This document shows, piece after piece, positions 19,135 to 32,100 of a DNA stretch of 64,000 bases. The stretch covers positions 62,001 through 126,000 of the forward strand of contig JADJMM010000007.1 in NCBI GenBank assembly GCA_016709575.1, written 5' to 3'. The notes under the pieces were generated by a model. The model worked only from the letters and a program-made list of their open reading frames with translations. It was not told the DNA's origin and did not search any database. The position numbers and the translations under genes are program-made. Position 1 is the stretch's first letter, and each line of letters opens with the position of its first letter. The DNA is from Sphingobacteriaceae bacterium. Lineage in GTDB: Bacteria; Bacteroidota; Bacteroidia; B-17B0; Aurantibacillaceae.

Positions 19135-21079
19135 GAAACTTTCGTCTTCTTCTTTTCTGAAATCAGTTCAACAACTGTTTCAGCGATTTGTTTCGGAGAG
19201 AAACCGCACTCTTCGTATAATTCTTTTTGTTCGCCGTGTTCAATAAAATGATCAGGCATACCTAAACGTTTTACTTGAGCACTGTAATTATGGTCAGCCA
19301 TAAATTCTAAAACAGCCGAACCAATTCCGCCAACAATTGTCCCGTCTTCAACTGTAATTACTTTTTTGTATTTGGTAAACACTTCATGTAATAAAGTTTC
19401 GTCAAGTGGTTTTGCAAAACGTAAATCGTAATGCGCAGGAGAAATATGTTCTTTTTCTAAAATCGAAATAGCTTCAGTAACTAAATTTCCGGGATGACCA
19501 AATGATAAAATGGCAACATCTTTTCCGTCACGTATTTTTCTTCCTTTACCAATTTCTAACTTTTGAAATGGCGTTTTCCAATTCACCATAACGCCGTTTC
19601 CGCGAGGGTAACGAATACTGAAACAACCAGGCGTTTCATCAAGTTGAGCAGTATACATTAAATTACGCAGCTCTTCTTCGTTCATTGGCGAACTCACAAT
19701 CATATTAGGAATACAACGGAAATAGGCAATATCAAATGCACCATGATGTGTTGGTCCGTCGGCTCCGGCAATACCGCCTCGGTCTAAACAAAACACAACT
19801 TTTAATTTTTGTAAAGCAACATCATGCACCACCTGATCGTATGCGCGCTGCATAAATGAAGAATAAATATTACAAAAGGGAATTAATCCTTGTGTTGCTA
19901 ATCCTGCACTAAAAGTTACGGCATGTTGTTCAGCAATACCAACGTCAAACGCGCGAGTGGGCATTGCTTTCATCATAATATTTAATGAGCAACCTGAAGG
20001 CATAGCGGGAGTAATTCCCATTATTTTTTCATTCTTCTCAGCTAATTCAACAATAGTGTGGCCAAATACATCTTGATATTTCGGCGGCTGAGGTTCTTTT
20101 GGAACAACTTTAATTATCTCACCGGTTTCTTTATTAAACAAACCGGGAGCATGCCATGTAGTTTCATTTCCTTCTTCTGAAAACTTATAACCTTTACCTT
20201 TTTTAGTAAGTACATGTAAAATTTTGGTCCGGGAATATCTTTTAAATCGGCTAATACTTTTGTTAAACGAACAACATCGTGTCCATCAACCGGACCGAAA
20301 TAACGGAACTGAAGCGACTCAAATAAATTACTTTGTTTTAGCAATGAAGTTTTTATTGAGGCCTGAACTTTTGAAACAATGTCTTGCGCACTTTTTCCGA
20401 AGTTGCTCAGTTTCCCTAACATGTTCCACACTTCATCCTTTACATGATTGTATGTGTGGGAAGTGGTAATGTCCGTTAGATATTCTTTTAAAGCACCAAC
20501 GTTAGGGTCGATACTCATGCAATTATCATTCAGTACAACCAATAAATTAGCGTGTTCAACGCCGGCATGATTCAGTGCTTCAAACGCCATCCCGCCGGTC
20601 ATAGCGCCATCGCCAATAACAGCAATGTGATGTTTGTCTTTTAAACCTTTATATTTTGAAGCAACTGCCATTCCTAAAGCAGCGCTAATGGAGGTAGAGG
20701 AGTGTCCAACACCAAACGTATCGTAATTACTTTCGCTTCGTTTCGGAAAACCACTAATGCCTTTATAAATTCGGTTGGTGTGAAAAATATCTCTGCGGCC
20801 AGTTATGATTTTATGTCCGTAAGCTTGATGTCCCACGTCCCAAACCAATTGGTCGCTTGGCGTATTAAAAATATAATGGAGAGCGGTGGTTAATTCAACC
20901 ACACCTAAAGATGCGCCGAAGTGACCGCCTTTTACAGAAACGATATCGATAATGAACTGGCGTAATTCGTTGCAGAATTGCTCGAGTTGATCCTCGCTTA
21001 GTTTTTTTAGGTCGTCGGGACTGTTAACCTTGGCCAATAATTCGCCTGGTATAACCCCTGATCCTTTTACAAATTCCAT
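19131..21079 (-). CDS. dxs: 1-deoxy-D-xylulose-5-phosphate synthase (one frameshift)
   Basis: ThDP-dependent first enzyme of the MEP isoprenoid pathway, joining pyruvate and glyceraldehyde-3-phosphate (reconstructed ~649 aa). The N-terminal half has VWDVGHQAYGHKIITGR and the ThDP/metal motif GDGAMTGGMAFEALNHAG. The C-terminal half has the transketolase Pyr domain (GIAEQHAVTFSAGLA) and DRGGIAGADGPTHHGAFD. An A lost near 20220 shifts the frame; the true sequence continues KILHVLTKKGKGYKFSEEG. As the gene is normally essential, a read error is more likely than a pseudogene. Its product feeds UppS. Confidence 0.93.
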
Positions 21080-21171
21080 TGATACAAAGATAATACAAAA
21101 AATCTAAGGTTTTTAACGCAAAAAAGGAGGGGAAATTATGAGTTATAAGAGAAGATTTGTTAAAAGCTGGG

Positions 21172-22638
21172 TTATTTTTGCTTCAATTCGGTATCGTAAA
21201 TGTATTTGGCGTCCATCTCCATCATTTCTTCGAAACTCACATTTTTTTCCTTTGCTTTTTTGGCAATATCTTCTATCCAAGGTTTGGTGTTTTTGATTCG
21301 CGCAATGGTTTCGTCTAACAGTTCGGGCACACCAGGCTTACAATATTCTGTTTTGTAAATATAAATGGCATCCAGTGTAATCATTTCTTCAACACTAATA
21401 TTCTTTTCCTTGGCTTTACGTTCAACATCTGCTAACCAAACTTTATCCCTTCTGATATTTTCGCTTAAGAGTTTAACGTAAACCTTTTTTCTTAGGGCAT
21501 CTTTTAAATCTTCTTTGTATAAATCATAAACCTGATCAACAAATCCCCAACCAATATCATGAACATTACAATCGGTTGCCATTAAAACAATCACCTGATA
21601 TTTTTTTAATTCTTCGCTTAAGTTTAATTTTTTTACGCTTCGTTCAGGCTCACTTTCAGGATAAACCGTTTCGTTATAGTACCAAAATTTACAATCCGTA
21701 AAAAAATTATTGGTTAAGCCTTGATAGTAGATGTTCCAAAAATAACTATCACCAATAAATAATGCTTTAGGTTTTACGGCACCGTTATCATCTTGCCAAT
21801 GATAATTTGCATAAGGCATTGGTAAAGTTTGAATGTCGTTTAACAAATTCATTGCCTCTCCAATATCGTTATCCGGACTTTGCAATGAATCCGAAAAACC
21901 AACATTATCAATAATGAAACTCCTGAGTTTTAAACCTGACATAGCTTGAATATGATTTTTAAGGGAGTCAATAGCTAGAAGTGAACCATAATTACTCCAA
22001 TGAATTCCTGTTTTAGGATATAAATCATAAGGCGAAAGATCTTTTTGTAGAATGAACCAGGCGTTTAAGTCAACATATGTTAGGCCAAGCTTTTTACACA
22101 AATCACGGGCGTATTCGTAATTGTTTAATTTTTTTTCACTGCGCCAATTATCAGGAATAAATTCAGGATAGAAAGAAGCTTTACCAGGAGCAAACACAAC
22201 TTCTAAAACTGTGCCTTGTGAAGCTAACAAATCCTGTACGGTTTTTAGTTTTTTAAAACGCTCTTCCAGTTTTTCTTCTCCAATAAAATTTTTGCCAAAG
22301 TAGGCATTAATGTAATCGTCTTCATACAAAAACCCGCCTTTACCAACCACTAATTTTGCAACGTTTGCTTTATTGAAGAGTGAATAATCTATTTGGTTAT
22401 TGAAGCGAACATAGTAATTTCTTAAACCAAAATTCTGATTTACGTACTCTTCTTTTTTATTCTGATAGTTTGCATCAAACCAAGTGGCGACAGAGAACTC
22501 AGTATCCTGTACTTCAACATAAGCGCCTTTAAGTGGCTTTATCCATTTAAAATGTAAAACATTTTGTAGCACGGGAATGAACAAGAAAATTAAAATCCCG
22601 CACAACAAACTAATTTTATATTTTTCTGCTTTCAACAT
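21172..22638 (-). CDS. AlgX/AlgJ-like SGNH-fold O-acetylation protein
   Basis: 488-aa protein with one N-terminal membrane anchor (ISLLCGILIFLFIPVLQNV) and a periplasmic SGNH/DHHW-type domain: VVFAPGKASFYPEFIPDNW, TGIHWSNYGSLLAIDSL and KALFIGDSYFWNIYY (GDS nucleophile block). Such proteins take acetyl groups from an MBOAT partner and place them on polysaccharides. The C-terminus carries two copies of a helical motif, VERKAKEKNISVEEM and IAKKAKEKNVSFEEM, each followed by DAxYIYxTE. The ATG shares one base with the MBOAT stop (TAATG), so the two are coupled. Confidence 0.82.
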   Translation of the reverse strand: MLKAEKYKISLLCGILIFLFIPVLQNVLHFKWIKPLKGAYVEVQDTEFSVATWFDANYQNKKEEYVNQNFGLRNYYVRFNNQIDYSLFNKANVAKLVVGKGGFLYEDDYINAYFGKNFIGEEKLEERFKKLKTVQDLLASQGTVLEVVFAPGKASFYPEFIPDNWRSEKKLNNYEYARDLCKKLGLTYVDLNAWFILQKDLSPYDLYPKTGIHWSNYGSLLAIDSLKNHIQAMSGLKLRSFIIDNVGFSDSLQSPDNDIGEAMNLLNDIQTLPMPYANYHWQDDNGAVKPKALFIGDSYFWNIYYQGLTNNFFTDCKFWYYNETVYPESEPERSVKKLNLSEELKKYQVIVLMATDCNVHDIGWGFVDQVYDLYKEDLKDALRKKVYVKLLSENIRRDKVWLADVERKAKEKNISVEEMITLDAIYIYKTEYCKPGVPELLDETIARIKNTKPWIEDIAKKAKEKNVSFEEMMEMDAKYIYDTELKQK

Positions 22639-24065
22639 TAAAATCTGAAATATATAAATGGATTAAACCCTGAGGATGTTATCGACGCTAATGAAATTGT
22701 AAACAACGCACAAGCAATAATGGTTGCCAATAAATTTCCACCTAAACCGTAATTAGAAAAATAGACTGTGTTTTGAATTTTTCGACCAATCGAGAAGCTG
22801 GCGAAAAACGAAAACAGGATGGCTAACGCGCCAAAAAATAAAAACTCATTATCTAAAAAATGTTCCGGCAATTTAAAGTCTAATGTAAATAGCTTTTTTA
22901 CAAAGACTAATGCATCACTCGTTTTCTCCGCTCTAAAAAACACCCAACCGATGGCTACCAATAAAAAACAAATTAGCGTGGAAGCAACCGCTCCTATTTT
23001 TTCATAAACTTTATTTAGAAAAACCCTTTCAAGAATTAACCACATGCCGTGGTAAACGCCCCAAATAATAAAGGTCCAAGCTGCGCCATGCCAAAAACCT
23101 GATAGGATAAATACAATCCATAAATTGAAATACAATTTGTATTTATTATTTACTTTATTTCCACCTAATGGAATGTATAAATAGTTTTTCATCCAACTTC
23201 CTAAGGTGATATGCCATCTCCGCCAAAATTCTGTTATACTTTTTGAAGTGTAGGGGTTATCGAAATTTTCAGGAAACTTGAAACCAATCATTTTCCCAAT
23301 GCCAATGGCCATATCAGAATAGCCACTAAAATCAAAATAAATTTGGAAGGTGTAGGCGAGCATTCCAATCCATGCTAATGATGAGGTTAAAGTTTCTGCG
23401 GGCATGTTAAATATTTCATCGGCCTTTGCTGCCATTACATTTGCAATCAACACTTTTTTCCCAAGCCCTAAACAAAATCTATAAAAGCCTGTAAGTTTAT
23501 TGTCGAGTGTGTCGTTTGCGCTTCTATCGGCAATTTGATCGTGAATTTCGTGGTAACGAATAATTGGACCGGCGATTAGTTTTGGAAACAGAATAATGTA
23601 CAATTGGTATTGCCAAAAATTATCTAAAGGCTTGTGAACTTTTCTGTAAACATCCACCACATAAGTTATACTTTCAAAAGTGTAAAACGAAATTCCTATT
23701 GGTAAAACTACACTTGTCCAACCTACTTCTGTCACACCACAAGAACTAAGAATTGAATTCACATTTTCTACAAAGAAATTGCAATACTTAAAATAAAACA
23801 ACAAACCGACATTCAAACACAGCGAAAGAACTAAAAACAATTTTCGTTTTTTCTCGTCGCTGGCGTTATGTAATAATCTTACAAAGTAAAAGTCAATAGT
23901 TGTTGTGGCAAGAATTACAAAAATAAATTTTGGAGCGCCCCAAGCGTAGAAGAAAATACTGGAACCCAACAAAACGAAATTCTTTAAATTTTTTGGTGTA
24001 ATAAAATACAACAGCAAAAATGCCGGTAAAAAATACACTAAGAATATGACACTGCTAAAAACCAC
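22638..24065 (-). CDS. MBOAT family O-acyltransferase (AlgI-like)
   Basis: Polytopic membrane acyltransferase of 475 aa that passes acetyl groups across the inner membrane for polysaccharide O-acetylation. Family hallmarks are LPIGISFYTFESITYVVDVYR, FPKLIAGPIIRYHEI, the DFSGYSDMAIGIGKM block, EFWRRWHITLGSW, and the catalytic histidine in LSGFWHGAAWTFIIWG. A GTG start at 24063-24065 immediately follows the upstream gene's stop. It forms a three-gene unit with the AlgX-like and GH16-like genes. The acetylated polymer is not identifiable from the window. Confidence 0.93.
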   Translation of the reverse strand: MVFSSVIFLVYFLPAFLLLYFITPKNLKNFVLLGSSIFFYAWGAPKFIFVILATTTIDFYFVRLLHNASDEKKRKLFLVLSLCLNVGLLFYFKYCNFFVENVNSILSSCGVTEVGWTSVVLPIGISFYTFESITYVVDVYRKVHKPLDNFWQYQLYIILFPKLIAGPIIRYHEIHDQIADRSANDTLDNKLTGFYRFCLGLGKKVLIANVMAAKADEIFNMPAETLTSSLAWIGMLAYTFQIYFDFSGYSDMAIGIGKMIGFKFPENFDNPYTSKSITEFWRRWHITLGSWMKNYLYIPLGGNKVNNKYKLYFNLWIVFILSGFWHGAAWTFIIWGVYHGMWLILERVFLNKVYEKIGAVASTLICFLLVAIGWVFFRAEKTSDALVFVKKLFTLDFKLPEHFLDNEFLFFGALAILFSFFASFSIGRKIQNTVYFSNYGLGGNLLATIIACALFTISLASITSSGFNPFIYFRF

Positions 24066-26098
24066 TTATTCTATTTCAATTTCTAATATTTCACCAATAA
24101 TATCTTTTTTCGGGAATGGGATAAAATTTTGTTTGTAGGGAGCTGTAGGCCACCATTCTTCGTTATGCCATTCTTGTGTAAACATCAACATCATTTGATT
24201 ATTTGGGATGGAAGATATGTTTTTATCCATCACACAAATAACGCGTAATTTATCTTTCTCCGGGCCAATCTTCCAGATTATTTTTTCGGGCAACCATTCA
24301 ATTTCAAAATAATAATAGGGGCGTTAAAAATCTCACTGTGCTTAACTGGAATTTTAGTTGATAAAGCGCGATAGAAAAATTCCAACGATGGAAATAAATA
24401 GGTTTATCCATCAACTGAATAGTCAGTAGCGCCGAATGAAAAATCTTTGGTTCGTGACAAGCCATATCCCAATTAGTACAAGCCACCATTATATTATCAT
24501 CAAATCCTGTTTCTGATTTAAAAGGTACTTTAGAATTTGCATAGGAGGTCTTAGGCCAGTATTGCGATTCTTTTACTATTTCAAAATCTATTTCAGAATA
24601 GCTTAAAGTCTTTTTACTTTGCTTAACCGACTCTTCACTGTTAGGAGCAGATTTTGGAATGTATCCTACTTTTGCATTACAATCTCTTCGGTAATTCCAA
24701 GCAGCATCTTCCTGAAACAATAGCCAAAAGGCATTCGTGATGCCGTTCCAAACATTATCCGTACTAAGCATTTTGGGAATTTTATTTTGGCGCGGAATTT
24801 TCCGTAGGTATATCCAATTCTTGAAGAAAGACCAACGTGCTCTTTTTTTAATTTGTTAGGTTCGGCAGCGGGCACCACCATTGTCAGTTTTTTATTCGAG
24901 GAATCAGAGATAACAGTTTTACACGGACAATCAGAAGTGCTCACAAATAATTTAGCGCGCGAATTTTTATCTGCATATTTTTTACTGAACTCTTCATATT
25001 CTGTTTTCGTGAAATTTTCTCCTGTAACATCGCGAACTTCTGGAATATTATAAACCGTAAAATCCTTATCGATGTTGTGAAAATATTGAGAGAATTGTGC
25101 CTTCTTATAAAGAGTAGCTGAGTTATTACAATTAGAATTTAAAGCTTCTAAAGAAAATTCAGATTTATTGATGCCTAATTTATCTACGTAAATCCCGGCA
25201 CCTAAATCCATTGTAGAACTTACTTTCAATTTTTTGTCCGAAACTAAAACAGCTGTGTTTTTTAAATTTTTACCATCTTGCAATAAGAAATATCCAAATG
25301 GATTTATAAATTTTCCGGCCGAATCACTTTTTTGAATATCCCTTACGCCCATTGGAATTTTCCCAATGTCTTCTGGTGAAGTAACCACCAACATAAATTC
25401 GTAAAAGCCCATTCTCGGATTTCTTTTCCAACGGTTGTTTACTTCTTTCATGCGTTGCTTTTCGTAATTAATACTCCATAAAGCATTCAAATAAATTTGT
25501 TCGTCAACGCTTGTGCCCAGTTCTTTTGCCTTTTCGGCACACGTTTTCATCCATCCCGGAACGGTGCGCACAAAGGCCATTTTCGCTTTTATTGAATCAT
25601 CAATGGCAATGTATTTTTTGGGATCAGCGCCAAAATATTTTGCTTCGTTACGTGGGTTACCAACTATTTTAAAGGAATCCGTAACAGTAACTTCGTCGCC
25701 GGGACTCAAAATTTTTGTCGCTTTAAAAGTGTAAACGCCTTCTTGCCAGCTGCCGTAAAAGTTTTCATCAGCAAAGGCAACGCTATCGCAAAATTTATAA
25801 GATTGATTTTGATAGAATAGTTTGTAATAATACTTTTTAATGTCCGACGAATTGTTTTTCACTTTAAAAGTAAAAACAAAGTAACCGCTTTTGGTTTGTT
25901 GTTGGGTTGGAATTTCGATGCCATTTAACACCGCATCACTTAAATCAGTGTTTATGCTATAAAGTGTATCGCTTTTCTTTTCGGTATAATTACTTATGGG
26001 CTCGAAACCTTCTACACTGAAATTATTGCTGTTACATGCTGATAAAAATACCACGACAAAAACAGAAAACAGAAAATGTAGAAGAGAGACTTTCGCAT
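24066..26098 (-). CDS. Lipoprotein with C-terminal GH16-like domain (about four frameshifts)
   Basis: The reconstructed protein (~677 aa) begins at 26098 (MRKSLFYIFCF...VVVFLSACNS), a lipobox signal broken by a T-run indel. An unassigned beta-rich N-terminal region follows (TFKVKNNSSDIKKYYYKLFY) with a helical motif (WMKTCAEKAKELGTSVDEQ) shared with the AlgX-like neighbour. Further indels are near 24770 and 24305-24330. The C-terminal third looks like a GH16/laminarinase fold: YTYGKFRAKIKFPKML, NAFWLLFQ, and YSEIDFEIVKES, which contains the E-I-D-F-E catalytic pattern, then YYYFEIEWLPEKIIWKIG. It may bind or trim the polymer acetylated by the neighbours; this is inference. Confidence 0.65.
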
Positions 26099-26182
26099 AG
26101 TGTTAGTAGATAACAAATATACGCTAAAGCCTATAAATTTGCTAAAAAACAGCAGATGAATTAACACCTGCTGTTTAATAAA

Positions 26183-29100
26183 TTAATTTTTCCCCACTTT
26201 CACCCTTATGCCTTCGCTGTGACTGGTAAATTCGGGCGCATACATGCACTGTATAGTTGTTACACCATTGCTAAAATCACCTGAATGATTTACAACTAAA
26301 GGATATTCAAACACGTATGTTCCTTTGTTTAAATAAGAGAAGAAGAAGTTAGTGGCCGCATCTTTAGTGCTTTCGTAATAGCCTAAACCATCTTGCCAGC
26401 GGTAACCACTGAATACATTTGTAGGCTCAAACCCTGCAGCGCGCATGTCTTTCATGTGAACGTAATTCATATCACGGTCAACACGCAATTCTATTCTCAC
26501 TTTTATTTTGTCGCCCAGTTTTAATTTAGTGGTTGAAGTTATCGGTTCAATAACCGGACCACCAGCGGTGTTTTTTTGTAAGAATAATTGTTTCTTAATT
26601 TTCAATGGCGTTTCGTGAGGTGTAATTTTATCTAATTGTTCAAAGTATTGCCAGTAAATTGCTCCGTAACTAACACCTTGATCTTTTTTCGCGACTTTAA
26701 TTTTGCTCATGGATGTTTTAATATCGGAACCGCTCCATGTTTTTTTGAAGTAACCTGTTCCAGGTTCTGCATTAATACTCTTGTCGTTTTTCGGATCTAA
26801 AACAATGTCGCCAACAGTAATCTCAACATTTGGTTCGGTTGCTAACCAATCTGTTCCTTTTAATAATAAAGCGTAAACGGCTTCAGTTGTAGAACGTGTT
26901 GTTCCCCAATGTTGAGTTTGTTTGCTTTTAATTAACCAGGTTTTTAAATCGTCAACTGATTTGGTGTCGTTGTTTACTTCATCAAAGGCTTCAATCATTA
27001 AAGCCTGCATTTCTATTGGAGCTTCGTACCAGTAGTAACCATAATTTTCTTTCCAATACATGCCCATTTCTTCGCTATTCAAAGAATTTTCTTTTAATGA
27101 TTTTAAAATATCCTTCGGTGTTTTTAAATCAGCAAAACGATGCAAGCTTAATGCAATCATACCTTGCATATATCTTCCGTTTTGTAACCAATAGCTTTGC
27201 TCTTGTTTTTTGTAATACTCGAAATGCTCTTTGTTTCTGTTCGACATACTAATGTCTTTAAAGAAACTTCTCATATATAAATATTGGATTGCGTTGTAAC
27301 TTAAATGGTTTTCGGTTTTGTATTTTGGATTATGTTTTTTCATCCAATCAAATTCTTCGCGCATACGATTATCACAATATTGAACAGCATTTGTTACCAT
27401 GCTCCATATCTCACTATTTTCGCGGGCTTTAATAGCACCTAATTTATCCATGTGACCAAATCCACAAGCAATGTGTTGAGTGATGTACCAGTCGTCCGGA
27501 CCACCTTCGAACCACCAGAAGCCACCATTTGAAGTTTGTGCTTTTTGTAACTTTTTAAATGCGCGCGCTTGTTCGTTCGCCATTTTATTTATATCGAACA
27601 ATAGACCAACACGTTTTTTGTTTTCACTTTCGCTTTTCGATTGTAAAACCCAAGGCGTTTCTTCCAATACAACTGCTTTTAATTCCTGATTTTTTTCAAG
27701 GTTCGATAAAAATGCATCAGGACTAGAAGTTTTCCAAGCTTCAAAAACAGATTTGATTTTTGGTTTTGAATTTACCACATACGATGATAATGTGTTTGCA
27801 TAATATCTCGAAAAAGTTTGCTCAGCACACTCATAAGGATATTCCATTAAGTATGGCAGTGCCTGAATGGCGTACCAAGCCGGATTAGCAGTAAACTCTA
27901 ATGTATAAGCATGATTTTTTAAAGTGGTTGAATTATTATTTTGATTACCGAACTTAACAAACGTAAAATCTTTTGTTTGATTGCTGCGAATCGGTAAGGG
28001 CATACTTTCAGTCACCAACATACGATTAGTCAACACTGGCACAGCCATTTCTTCACCATCACTAAAGTTACCGGCTTTTGCTACGATTTTATATTTGATG
28101 GCAGAGTAACCTTCAGGAATAGCAATATTCCATTCAATAGTTGTGCTTAATCCTTTTTTCATTGCGAAATCTCTGTAACCAATAGTTGGGAACGGACCGG
28201 AAACGGCTTCAATCATTTTGGTAGAAATTTCCTGCTCAGTTAAAGCATCATACAATTTTAATTCTGCAAAACCTTTCATATCAGCTTCTGATAAATTTGA
28301 GATTTTAGAAATGAAAGTCATTTTATCCCCTTCACGGAAGAAGCGTGGTACATTCGGCATTACCATTAATTCTTTTTGTGTTACGACTTCTTTAGTAAAC
28401 TGACCGATTTTTAAATCTTTAGTGTGAGCAAGGCCCATTACTTTCCATTTAGTTAAACTTTCTGGAACGGTAAACTTAATTACAGTTTCACCTTTTTCAT
28501 TTGTTTCTAAATGTGGGAAGAAAAATGCTGTTTCATTAAAATTACTTCTTGCTTTTACACTACCCAATTCATCGCCTTTTCCTTTTTGTCCGTCTTTTCC
28601 GCCACCGGGTTTATTTTCTCCACCAAGCATGCCTGTTGATCCTGTTGTGGTTTCAGCCTCTTCTTTTTGCTCAGAGTTTTTACTATCATCTTTTGACTTT
28701 TCGGCATGCGCCATCGATTTTTTTGGAGATGGAGCAGACTTTGTAGTCGTCACTTCGTCAAGCGCCATATTACCTGCTGCTTCAGAAGCAGGATAGACGC
28801 CATCGCTTTCGTAATCTTCGCGACCACCTCTATAGTAATAATTGCTATAAAAATATAAGCCGAAATAATTTAGGTAATCATAATAACGCGAAGGAACAGA
28901 AGTGTAATTGCTTCCTAAATTATTAAACTCAGTTGAACTGTTTTGGCGACCAACACTGGCTGTCCAAATTAATCTTGCATAATAAGTGTTGTAAACATTA
29001 AAATACCAATTGTTAGCAGCGAATGCATCTAAAGAAGCGTCGTACATACCTGCCATTAATTCTGCAGCAGCTTTATCACCTTTTTTGTCTTTGATAATTA

Positions 29101-32100
29101 ATTTCCATTCTTCTTCTTGTCCCGGCAATAATTTGTTGCGGAACGTTTGAAATTCAATATCTAATTCCTTATTGGTATATGGAACGGTTACCACATTACT
29201 ATGATGATAGAAACGATTGTTTTTAATGAATGTAGTATGGAAAGCAAAATTACCTCTATAAGCTTCCTCAACAATAATTTCATTTGGTTGCATTGAACCT
29301 GCCATAGTTTTTGTTACTAAAGCTTTGCCTTGATGCTCCAATTCAAATAAATAATTAGTGTTTGGATAACCTGATTGTAAGATGTAAGAAATTTTTTCTC
29401 CAGGCTCGGCTTTTGTTTTTGAAGTATAAAACCAATCCGGTGTTTGTTCAGGAAGATTGGTGTTGTCCTGATTAAACAAAGTAAAGTAATTAAATGCTTT
29501 TACTTCTTCACCAAATTTATCTTTACAAACGGCTTCAATAACATAAACGCCCGGCTTCAGATTTTTTAATTCAGCAGCCAAATCATATTCTGTTTTAGTT
29601 CCTGTGTCGAAGGATTTTTCCAGAATTTTAGTTTCCTTTTCCCATTTGTATTTATTTAATTCATCAGCATACAAATCGGTCGGGAACGTTTTATAGTATT
29701 CTTCTTTTGACAACGAGTGTCTGTCAGGTTGCGCCCAAACACGGGTTCTAAAAACTTTTTCCGGTTGTTTTAGTTTGTGTACAGTAAATGTTCCTTTAGT
29801 AGCTTCAGAAACACCATTTAAATTATAAGTAGTAATGTTAAATGGTTTAAATTTGTTTTGATCAATAATATCATCACCATCCACATTTAATTTTATAGCT
29901 TGATAACCAACAGTTGTGTAAGCTTCGGTACTGTGAGTTTCACCGTTAATATCAATAACATCAGCCATCACTTTATAAGAGTAGGTAGCTTGACTAGCCT
30001 TCGCAACACTTTCGTCAGCTAAAGCTTTAAACTTTATAATATAAGCGCCTGTATCGTTAGTAATCGTTTCTCCATTGGTAATTTCAACATCACTTCCTGA
30101 ATTGTAATAAGAACGATACCACCAATACCAATACGGATAATTAATTTGACGAATAACTCTGTAACTAACTTTTGCGCCATCAATAACATTTCCAGCATAA
30201 GCTTTTGCAATACCCGTTACAGTAATTTCATCATTAATTTTATAAGAACCTTTTACGGGAATAAAATTAGTTTCGAATTTCGGACGTTTATAATCTTCAA
30301 CTGAAAAATAAGCGTTACCATGATTATCAGTTATTCGCATTTGTCCGTTTAATACGCCTTGTGGTGCAACAAACGAACCACTAACGGAACCAAATTCATT
30401 AGTAGTTAAATCTTGAGATGCTACTTTTTGATAATTCACATCATAGAAAGTAACTGTGACAGGATAATTAGTCTTGATTTTAAAATTGTCGTTGTTCTTT
30501 CCTTCTAAAACAATCGATTTAAAATAAACCGTTTGTCCGGGACGATAAATTGCTCTATCCGTAAAAATGAAAGAGCGGAGTTGCGTGTAATCATTATGAT
30601 AAGGCTTGTAAGTATAATAACTGTTATTGTTAAAATACGAATCGTTGCCATTAATCATCTCCACAAAAAACGAACGGTCTTCGTCTTTGTTATAACTGAT
30701 ATTGAAATAGCCTTTGTCGTCTGTTTTTAAACTTTCTCCTTTTTTTACTTCGTATTCGCGGCTTGTGTAACTGTATTTTTCGTGCCACACTTGTACGTTA
30801 ATATTTTTTAGAGGCTCGCCGGTTTGACGATGAACAGCGTAAAAATCATAAGAGCCATCGTCTTTGCGGCGTTCGATTGTTGTGATATCAGAAGAAATAA
30901 CTTGTGCGTATGATGTTAAGTTGCTGCTGTATTTAAAATCAGGCGTTAATGAAGAAATAATAACATAATAGCCCGGCATTAGATCCGGAACTTTAATTTC
31001 TAAATTATGACTTTGATAATCGCCGTCGTTAGGAATGTCTTGCTCAAACGTTTTTACGGTTGGCAATCCGTTTAGTTTAGCATAAAGTTTTTCGCTATAT
31101 AAGTTCCTATAATATTTACGTAAATCTAAATGCGATGTTTTTACAATTTTAAAATACATTTTGTTGATGTTGGTTGTAGCCACCATAGCACGGAATGGTT
31201 TATTGGGCTCGTTCACTTCTTCAACAACTAAATTCATTGTTTTAGCTTCAATTGAAGCAATAGTGTTTTGACATTCTTTTGCGCCATAAGAATCCGGGAA
31301 TTTTTTAATCGCCTCTAAACAAATTTCTTTCGCTGTTTTTTTATACCATTTGTAATTATCGCTAACTAATGGATTGTATTGAGATGCTTTTTGCAAATAC
31401 CAATTCGCCATACGGTGGTCAATTTCTGTAACGCGGGGACTAGCCGAGAATTTCGACTCTAAACCTTTTAAAGAATTAAAATATAAAGTGTCCTTTTTTG
31501 CGTTTTGCGAATTGTTGTGTACATAATCCAAACGTAAAAGTTCAACATCAATTAACGCATCAGGATTATTATCGTTTTGATGAAAGCGAATTACGTCTTG
31601 CATTAATTTTAAAGCATAATATTTTGTCTCCAAACTATCTGATGGATTTTTAATATCTGCATTCAAAAATTCAGGATAAGCTTTTAAATAAATATCATCG
31701 TTAACTGTAAATCGGTTGGCGGGACGGGAAATATCCGGTTCTTGTCCCATAAAAAAAGCAAGAGCGCGGTGCGCAAGAAAATCATAAAGAGTTGGTCGCC
31801 ATTTGCGGCATTCAGTTGTTCCTTTTTCAATAACCGCATCGTAAATGTCAACTTTAGTGCGCTTTAAACTATCAGGTGTGCTTAAAGAGGCTTTGTAATT
31901 TTTAATAGTCGCATCTGTAATGGTTTTTAAATCCCAAGTGGTGATATCGTCGTTTTTAAAATTGACGGTCGTACTACGGTTGTAAAATTTCCAACGGTTG
32001 TTTTGAAAATATTGCCAATAAGCATCAGCTAAAATACTTTGTAGAACAGGTTTTACGGGGTATTTCGCGGTATTAGCCTCATCACGCAATTTAATAATAG

